Positions 1 through 5,909 of a stretch of 5,909 nt of DNA are shown here, in pieces. Under the pieces are notes generated by a model, which was not told the DNA's origin, searched no databases, and was given only the letters and a program-made list of their open reading frames with translations. Both the position numbers and the translations under genes were made by a program. Numbering within the stretch: the first letter of the stretch is position 1; each line of letters starts with the position of its first letter. Where the stretch lies: assembly GCA_009843625.1 (NCBI GenBank), contig VYDD01000465.1, positions 1 to 5,909 on the forward strand, in the 5' to 3' direction. The stretch comes from Gammaproteobacteria bacterium. GTDB lineage: Bacteria > Gemmatimonadota > Gemmatimonadetes > Longimicrobiales > Gaopeijiaceae.

Positions 1-1786
1 CCCCCATGTAGGGCACCTTCTTGACCTCCGCCTCGCGGATGCGGTAGCCGAGCGTGTCCTGGTCGTCCAGGTCGGCCCGCACCCCCTTCGCGCGCAGGAG
101 CCCCACCAGCTCGCGGGCGCTCTCGCTCCAGACCTCCGAGACCGGGAGGACGCGCACCTGCTCCGGGGCCAGCCACACCGGGAAGGCGCCCGCGTAGTGC
201 TCCACCAACCCGCCGATGAAGCGCTCCATCGACCCCAGCATGGTGCGGTGGATGACCACCACGTTGTGGCGCTGGTTGTCGCTGCCGACGTAGTCGAGAC
301 CGAAGCGCTGCGGCATCAGGAAGTCGAGCTGGAAGGTCGGGCCCTGCCATTTCCGCCCGAGAGCATCCACGAGCAGAATGTCCACCTTGGGACCGTAGAA
401 GGCGCCGCCGCCCTCGTCGACCTCGTACGCCTGACCGCGTTCCTCGAGCATGGCCGCGAGCGTGTCCACCGCGGCATCGTAGACCGCGGCGTCGCCGATC
501 GCCTTCTCGGGACGCGTCGAGAGCGCTACCTCGAACTGGTAGCCGAATACGTCCAGCAGGTACGCGACGAGGTCCAGCATGCGATGGTACTCGCCGCTGA
601 TCTGGTCCTCGCGTACGAAGATGTGGGCGTCGTCCTGCGTGAATCCCCGGACACGCAGCATGCCATGCAGGGCGCCCGCGCGCTCGTAGCGGTAGCAGGT
701 GCCAAGCTCCGCGTAGCGCAGCGGCAGATCCCGGTACGACCGGCTGCGCGAGCGGTAGATCATGAAGTGATGCGGGCAGTTCATCGGCTTCATGCGGAAG
801 CGGTTCCCCTCGTCGTCCATCGCGGGAAACATGTCTTCGCTGAAAACCTCCAGGTGCCCGGAGGTCTCGTACAGTTGCTCGCGCGCCACGTGCGGGCTGT
901 AGACGAGGTCGTAGCCGTGTTCGAGCAAGGTCGTCTTGAGGAACTCCTCGACCGTGTGGCGCACCAGGCCGCCGTTCGGGTGCCAGAGGATGAACCCGGC
1001 CCCCACATCCTCCTGGACGCTGAAAAGGTCCAGCTCCTTGCCGAGCACGCGGTGGTCGCGCCGGCGCGCCTCCTCGAGGCGCTCCAGGTGCTTCGCCAGC
1101 GCCTTGCTGGTGAAGAACGCGGTGCCGTAGATGCGCTGGAGCATCTGCCGGTTTTCGTCGCCCCTCCAGTAGGCGCCTGCCGTGGAGAGCAGCTTGAAGT
1201 GCTTCACGCCGCCGGTGGAGGGCACGTGCGGCCCGCGACACAGATCGAGGAAGGGACCGTCCCGGTAGACCGTGATCACCTCGTCGTCCTCGAGCTCCTC
1301 AAGCCGCTCGAGCTTGAGGGGATCGTCGGCGAAGAGCTCCCTGCCCTCCTCCTTGCTGACGCGGCGGCGCTCGAAGGGATAGTCGGCGGCGACGATGTCG
1401 CGCATGCGGGCCTCGAACGCCTCCAGGTCTTCGGGCGTGAAGGGTTCGTCGACCTCGAAGTCGTAGTAGAAGCCGTCCTCGATCGGGGGACCGAAGCCGA
1501 TGCCCGCGGTGGGATGCAGCTCGCGCACCGCGGTGGCGAGGACGTGCGCGGCGGAGTGGCGCAGCACGGGGAGCGCGTCGTCGTCCCGGCTGGTGAGGAT
1601 GCGCACTTCGGCGCCCGGCGATACCGGCCGAGCCAGATCGACCACCTCGTCGTCGACCACGGCCGCCAGCGCGGCCCGGGCCAGTCCGGGGCCGATGCCG
1701 GCCGCGATGTCGGCGGCGCTGCTGCCGCGCGGCACCTCCACGGGACTGCCGTCGGGAAGCCGCACCTGGATGGATTCGTCAGGCAT
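1..1786 (-). CDS. thrS: Threonyl-tRNA synthetase, 3' end cut by window edge
   Basis: This class II aminoacyl-tRNA synthetase charges tRNA-Thr with threonine in the cytoplasm and hydrolyses mischarged Ser-tRNA-Thr. Translation of the minus strand gives 595 residues; the family is usually about 640, so roughly 50 C-terminal residues are missing. Order of domains: TGS (about 5-65); editing/SAD domain with HSAAH (H77, H81) and DLCRGPH (C183, H187); catalytic core from about 250 with KPMNCPHH (C337), motif 2 RVRGFTQDDAHIF (H388) and VIHRTMLGSMERF (H513); then the start of the anticodon-binding domain (VRVLPVS onward). C337, H388 and H513 match the three catalytic zinc ligands of the family. The ATG at 1786 is the only reasonable start: an in-frame TGA lies two codons upstream, and the TGS domain begins four residues in. 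No Shine-Dalgarno sequence precedes it. The gene follows groL after 178 bases with a terminator-like hairpin between, so it probably has its own promoter, though I could not identify one. In many bacteria infC, rpmI and rplT follow thrS; that lies outside this window. Confidence 0.97.
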   Translation of the reverse strand, partial: MPDESIQVRLPDGSPVEVPRGSSAADIAAGIGPGLARAALAAVVDDEVVDLARPVSPGAEVRILTSRDDDALPVLRHSAAHVLATAVRELHPTAGIGFGPPIEDGFYYDFEVDEPFTPEDLEAFEARMRDIVAADYPFERRRVSKEEGRELFADDPLKLERLEELEDDEVITVYRDGPFLDLCRGPHVPSTGGVKHFKLLSTAGAYWRGDENRQMLQRIYGTAFFTSKALAKHLERLEEARRRDHRVLGKELDLFSVQEDVGAGFILWHPNGGLVRHTVEEFLKTTLLEHGYDLVYSPHVAREQLYETSGHLEVFSEDMFPAMDDEGNRFRMKPMNCPHHFMIYRSRSRSYRDLPLRYAELGTCYRYERAGALHGMLRVRGFTQDDAHIFVREDQISGEYHRMLDLVAYLLDVFGYQFEVALSTRPEKAIGDAAVYDAAVDTLAAMLEERGQAYEVDEGGGAFYGPKVDILLVDALGRKWQGPTFQLDFLMPQRFGLDYVGSDNQRHNVVVIHRTMLGSMERFIGGLVEHYAGAFPVWLAPEQVRVLPVSEVWSESARELVGLLRAKGVRADLDDQDTLGYRIREAEVKKVPYMG

Positions 1787-1887
1787 CTGTCATCTGGAGA
1801 TTTGCGGGGGATTCGGATGCTTCGGAACAACGGTCGCCGAACATACACGGCGGAACCCGAATTGTGCGCGCCGCCGACAAAACGGCA

Positions 1888-1921
1888 GGGAGCCCGGACG
1901 ACCATCGCCGCCCGGGCTCCC
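1888..1921 (-). terminator. Probable intrinsic terminator of groESL
   Basis: A perfect 10-bp inverted repeat, GGGAGCCCGG at 1888-1897 and CCGGGCTCCC at 1912-1921, with a 14-nt loop, lies 43 bases after the groL stop codon. Read on the minus strand, the stem is followed by TGCCG and then TTTT, so the U tract is short and starts about five bases after the stem. A second small hairpin (GCCG/CGGC, 1873-1886) has this TTTT in its loop. The long GC-rich stem and its position between groL and thrS support a terminator; the weak U tract means some readthrough into thrS is possible. Confidence 0.7.
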
Positions 1922-1964
1922 GTGTGTCGGGCCGGACCAGGAGGCCGGCCGCGCGGGTCGAGGG

Positions 1965-3608
<1,644 letters not shown>

Positions 3609-3637
3609 GCTTTGTTTCTCCTCTGTTTAGAGCCGCG

Positions 3638-3654
3638 GGCGGCGCCCGGCCGCC
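3638..3654 (-). other. GC-rich hairpin in the groS-groL spacer
   Basis: A perfect 6-bp inverted repeat, GGCGGC and GCCGCC around a 5-nt loop, sits between the groS stop and the groL Shine-Dalgarno sequence. No U tract follows it on the minus strand (CGCGGCTCTAAACAG comes next), so it does not look like a terminator. It could stabilise a processed groL mRNA or simply reflect the high GC content. The structure is visible in the sequence; any function is inferred. Confidence 0.35.
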
Positions 3655-3696
3655 ACCGGCCCGTCTTGTTGCCGTTCGGTTTCTCGGGGGAAGCGG

Positions 3697-4008
3697 TCAG
3701 TCGGTGATGATGGCGAGGATGTCCGACTCGCGGAGAATGAGCAGCTCCTCGTCGTCCACCGTGACCTCGGTGCCGCTGTACTTGCCGTACAGGACGGTGT
3801 CGCCGACGGAGACGTCGGCCGCGATGCGCGTGCCGTCGTCGGAGAGCTTGCCGGGGCCGACCGCGAGCACGGTGCCCTGCTGGGGCTTCTCCTTCTGGGC
3901 GGTGTCGGGGATGTAGAGGCCGCCGCGGGTCTGCTCCGTCTCCTCGGCCGCCTGGACGACGACCCGGTCGGCGAGCGGCTTGATTCTGTTCGCTGCACTC
4001 GTTGCCAT
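3697..4008 (-). CDS. groS: Co-chaperonin GroES (Hsp10, Cpn10)
   Basis: This 103-residue protein forms the heptameric lid that caps the GroEL ring and triggers substrate encapsulation. The start of the fold is IKPLADRVVVQ (9-19). The mobile loop that docks on GroEL is EETEQTRGGLYIPDTAQ (about 22-38), with the hydrophobic contact triplet Leu-Tyr-Ile at 31-33. The conserved QQGTVLAVGPGK follows, then the VGDTVLYGKYSGTEV strand region and the C-terminal ILRESDILAII. Length is close to the usual 95-105. The ATG at 4008 is well placed behind AGGAGA (4017-4022) with an 8-base gap, the same arrangement as in groL. It is the first gene of the groESL operon, about 100 nt downstream of the predicted transcription start and the CIRCE operator, so repression by HrcA and heat induction are expected. 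Confidence 0.99.
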   Translation of the reverse strand: MATSAANRIKPLADRVVVQAAEETEQTRGGLYIPDTAQKEKPQQGTVLAVGPGKLSDDGTRIAADVSVGDTVLYGKYSGTEVTVDDEELLILRESDILAIITD

Positions 4009-4078
4009 GCGTGGGTTCTCCTGTGAATGGTGGTCCGAATACAGGTCTTTCCGGTCGGATCTCCGGCGCGAGCGTTTG

Positions 4079-4105
4079 TTAGCACTCGACGCCGAGGAGT
4101 GCTAA
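4079..4105 (-). promoter_or_regulatory. CIRCE operator (HrcA binding site)
   Basis: The sequence is TTAGCACTC-N9-GAGTGCTAA, a perfect 9-bp inverted repeat identical to the CIRCE consensus. It lies just downstream of the predicted -10 box, covering the expected transcription start, 71 bases before the groS start codon. In established systems the repressor HrcA binds this element and releases it on heat stress, with GroEL itself helping HrcA fold. An hrcA gene is therefore expected elsewhere in this genome; none is in the window. Confidence 0.97.
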
Positions 4106-4113
4106 CGGCCAGA

Positions 4114-4141
4114 AAAGTACCCCGGGGACCACGGATGTCAA
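4114..4141 (-). promoter_or_regulatory. Sigma-70-type promoter of groESL
   Basis: On the minus strand a perfect TTGACA (4136-4141) is followed, after a 16-base spacer, by TACTTT (4114-4119), which matches three of the six positions of TATAAT. The predicted transcription start, near 4107, falls directly at the edge of the CIRCE repeat, the usual geometry for HrcA-repressed housekeeping-sigma promoters. The -35 box is strong and the -10 box weak, so the exact -10 assignment is less certain than the promoter itself. Confidence 0.75.
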
Positions 4142-4204
4142 CCCTTCCGGAGAGCGCCGGGACGCCGGGGCCGGGCGGGTTCCGCGCCGAGAGGCGACGC
4201 GGCG

Positions 4205-5909
4205 TTATTCGGGAGCCCGCAGCAGTTCCTCCAGCGTATGCACGGCTCCGCCCAGGATGACCGTGTGCACGGAGCGGGTCGCGGCGATGTCCTGCAGGGG
4301 ATCCTCGTCGAGGATGATCAGGTCGGCGAAGGCGCCGGGGGCGACCACGCCGAGGCGTCCCTCGTACCCGAGGGCGTCGCCCGACTCCGAGGTGGTGGCG
4401 CGCAGGACGTCGACGGGACGCATGCGACCGTAACGGACCAGGATCTCCATTTCCGCGTGCAGGCTGAGGCCGCGGGGGATGATGGGCGAGTCGGTGCCCA
4501 TGATTACCCGGCCCCCGCTCTCGTGCACCCGGCGCGGGAGGGAGGACATGCGTTCGACCATGCGGCGCGCCAGGGCCAGGTCCGGCGGGATGCGCGTGCT
4601 GGCGGGGGCGTCCGGGGAGAAGGTCTCGACACGCGGGTCGTAGAGGAGGTCGGGCCTCTCGGCGGCGAGCAGGCCGTACCCCCCGTAGATGCCGACCGTG
4701 GGCGTGAGGGTCATGCCCGAGGCGGCCAGGAGATCGACCGCGTCCGCATAGATCCCGTTGGTCTCGGAGACCTTGGTCGAGTAGCCGCGCCGGCTGGTGC
4801 CGCGCACGTGCTCGACCCCGTCGCCTCCGTACGCGACCGCGGGATATAGTTCGTGCGAGCTGACCGGGATCCCGAGGGCGTGCGCCTCGGCGATGGCCCG
4901 GCGCTGCATCGGGTCCGAGAGGCGCACGTAGGTCTTGATCATGTCGTGGCCGAGGGTGGCGGCGCGCCCCATCTGCAGCTCGACCTGCGCGCTCGCGCCC
5001 AGGGCGGGCGCGTTGGGGTAGTAGATGCGGCTGCCGTCGATGGTGCCGCCGGTCCCGAAGATGCGCGGCGCGATGCGCCGGCCGGACTCGCCGGCCTCCT
5101 TCGCTTCGGTGAGCTCGTAGCCGTCGCAGGCGGGGCAGCGGGTCGCGGTCACCCCCCACGAGAGCCACAGCCGCCCCTTGGCCTCCCCGTTGGCCAGGCC
5201 GCCGTGGGTGTGCATCTCGATCAGGCCGGGCATGACCACTTGCCCGGCGGCGTCCACGACCCGGTCGGCGGTGCGCGCGGGGTCGCGGTCGGCTACCTCG
5301 GTGATGACGCCGTCCTCGATGACGATGTCCACGTCGCGGCGGAGCGTCTCCGAGCGGCCGTCAAACAGGGCGCCGGCGCGCACCAGCACCGAGGCCGGAG
5401 GGGCCGGGCGCGTCCAGGCGAGGGTCGGCGTGATGTCCTCGGCGGCGCCGGTGAGCGCGTCGATGCGGCGCAGGCGGTCGTCGCTCAGGTAGACGAGGGA
5501 GCGCGAGTCGCCGGTCCAGGAGGGGTCGTCGGCCGCCTCGTTGGTGAGGCGGCGGGGGAGGTCGGCGGTCTCGCCTTCGGGGGTCATGGCGACCGTCCAG
5601 AGCACGCCGTCGGAGATGTAGGCGACGTGGCGGCCGTCGGGCGACCAGGCCGGGCCGTCGTTGGCGCGGCTGCCGACCGACCCGTGCAGGGGCAGGTCGA
5701 GGTAGCGGTCGGCGGCCTGGAAGGGGTTGGCGGACGAGGCGGCCGGCTCCGGGTGGCCACCCGCCCAGGCGGGCAGATCGTGGGTGTGGCCGTGGCCGCG
5801 GGGGACGGGGAGGGCGGGCACCGTGGTGGTGGCCGTGCGCGCGCCTGCGCCCGGCACCGGAAGAGCGTCGGCTCCGGGCATCCCGGCCGCGTCCGCGGTG
5901 CGGCGCGGG
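4205..5909 (-). CDS. PD40-propeller/amidohydrolase fusion, 5' end cut by window edge
   Basis: This is a metal-dependent hydrolase of the amidohydrolase superfamily, imidazolonepropionase-like/prolidase-like branch; the substrate cannot be told from the sequence. The frame is open to the window edge, giving about 568 residues, and the true start lies outside. Positions here count from an internal ATG at 5881. Two PD40/TolB-type blades are visible (AWSPDGRHVAYIS about 78-90; PSWTGDSRSLVYLS about 120-133). The hydrolase begins at about 164 (VLVRAGALFDG). Metal and catalytic residues are all present: HTH (H224, H226) in GLIEMHTHGG, K316 in MIKTY, H343 in SSHEL, H358 in VEHVRGT and D464 in MGTDSP. 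The end (GVVAPGAFADLIILDEDPL) is the usual composite-domain closure. Known relatives of this architecture are often exported and about 1000 residues long, with a signal peptide and more blades at the N-terminus, so a large part may be missing. An Ala/Pro-rich stretch with a His cluster (about 1-50) precedes the blades. CPAC at 249-252 is unusual. The gene ends in TAA, 64 bases before the groESL -35 box, with no clear terminator. Confidence 0.9.
   Translation of the reverse strand, partial: PRRTADAAGMPGADALPVPGAGARTATTTVPALPVPRGHGHTHDLPAWAGGHPEPAASSANPFQAADRYLDLPLHGSVGSRANDGPAWSPDGRHVAYISDGVLWTVAMTPEGETADLPRRLTNEAADDPSWTGDSRSLVYLSDDRLRRIDALTGAAEDITPTLAWTRPAPPASVLVRAGALFDGRSETLRRDVDIVIEDGVITEVADRDPARTADRVVDAAGQVVMPGLIEMHTHGGLANGEAKGRLWLSWGVTATRCPACDGYELTEAKEAGESGRRIAPRIFGTGGTIDGSRIYYPNAPALGASAQVELQMGRAATLGHDMIKTYVRLSDPMQRRAIAEAHALGIPVSSHELYPAVAYGGDGVEHVRGTSRRGYSTKVSETNGIYADAVDLLAASGMTLTPTVGIYGGYGLLAAERPDLLYDPRVETFSPDAPASTRIPPDLALARRMVERMSSLPRRVHESGGRVIMGTDSPIIPRGLSLHAEMEILVRYGRMRPVDVLRATTSESGDALGYEGRLGVVAPGAFADLIILDEDPLQDIAATRSVHTVILGGAVHTLEELLRAPE

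Noticed and set aside
1840..1866. Possible thrS -10 boxes TATGTT (1840-1845) and CACAAT (1861-1866) on the minus strand
   Set aside because: Each matches four of six consensus positions, but neither has a credible -35 box 16-18 bases upstream, so I do not call a promoter.
1276..1905. A 209-codon minus-strand frame at the start of thrS
   Set aside because: It is out of frame with thrS, crosses the terminator hairpin and the intergenic region, and gives an Arg/Ser/Pro-rich product. The true thrS frame starts at 1786.
3627..5168. A 513-codon minus-strand frame overlapping groS and the amidohydrolase
   Set aside because: It is a frame-shifted reading of two genes whose own frames are clearly correct (intact GroES and amidohydrolase motifs). 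The product is Arg/Pro-rich low-complexity sequence.

Overview
This is a high-GC bacterial chromosomal window in which every supported gene lies on the minus strand. The order of transcription is: the C-terminal part of a secreted-type metal-dependent amidohydrolase (right edge), the groS-groL chaperonin operon, then thrS, which runs off the left edge. The GroEL sequence (GGM-rich tail ending in Tyr, overall wording of the apical and equatorial domains), the beta-propeller/amidohydrolase fusion and the GC-rich coding style all resemble what I remember of Gemmatimonadota or a neighbouring phylum. That placement comes from memory of family sequences, not from a search.

Right part (4205 to the edge): an amidohydrolase of the imidazolonepropionase-like type, preceded by two recognisable PD40/TolB-type propeller blades. 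Its N-terminus lies outside the window. It ends about 60 bases before the groESL promoter, with no obvious intrinsic terminator between them.

Middle (1965-4141): a textbook HrcA/CIRCE-controlled groESL operon. A TTGACA -35 box and a weaker -10 box are followed immediately by a perfect CIRCE inverted repeat, a leader of about 100 nt, groS, an 88-base spacer with a GC-rich hairpin, and groL. Both genes have good Shine-Dalgarno sequences at the same spacing. A 10-bp-stem hairpin downstream of groL probably ends the transcript.

Left part (1-1786): a nearly complete threonyl-tRNA synthetase with TGS, editing/SAD, catalytic and the beginning of the anticodon-binding domain. All zinc ligands and editing-site residues are in place. 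About 50 C-terminal residues are missing at the window edge.

I found no mobile element, CRISPR array, RNA gene or unknown defence-like system. This is an ordinary housekeeping region. The points most worth a second look are a CPAC motif just downstream of the metal-binding HTH motif of the amidohydrolase, and the thrS leader, which lacks a Shine-Dalgarno sequence. Several very long open frames on the plus strand are antisense shadows of thrS and groL.
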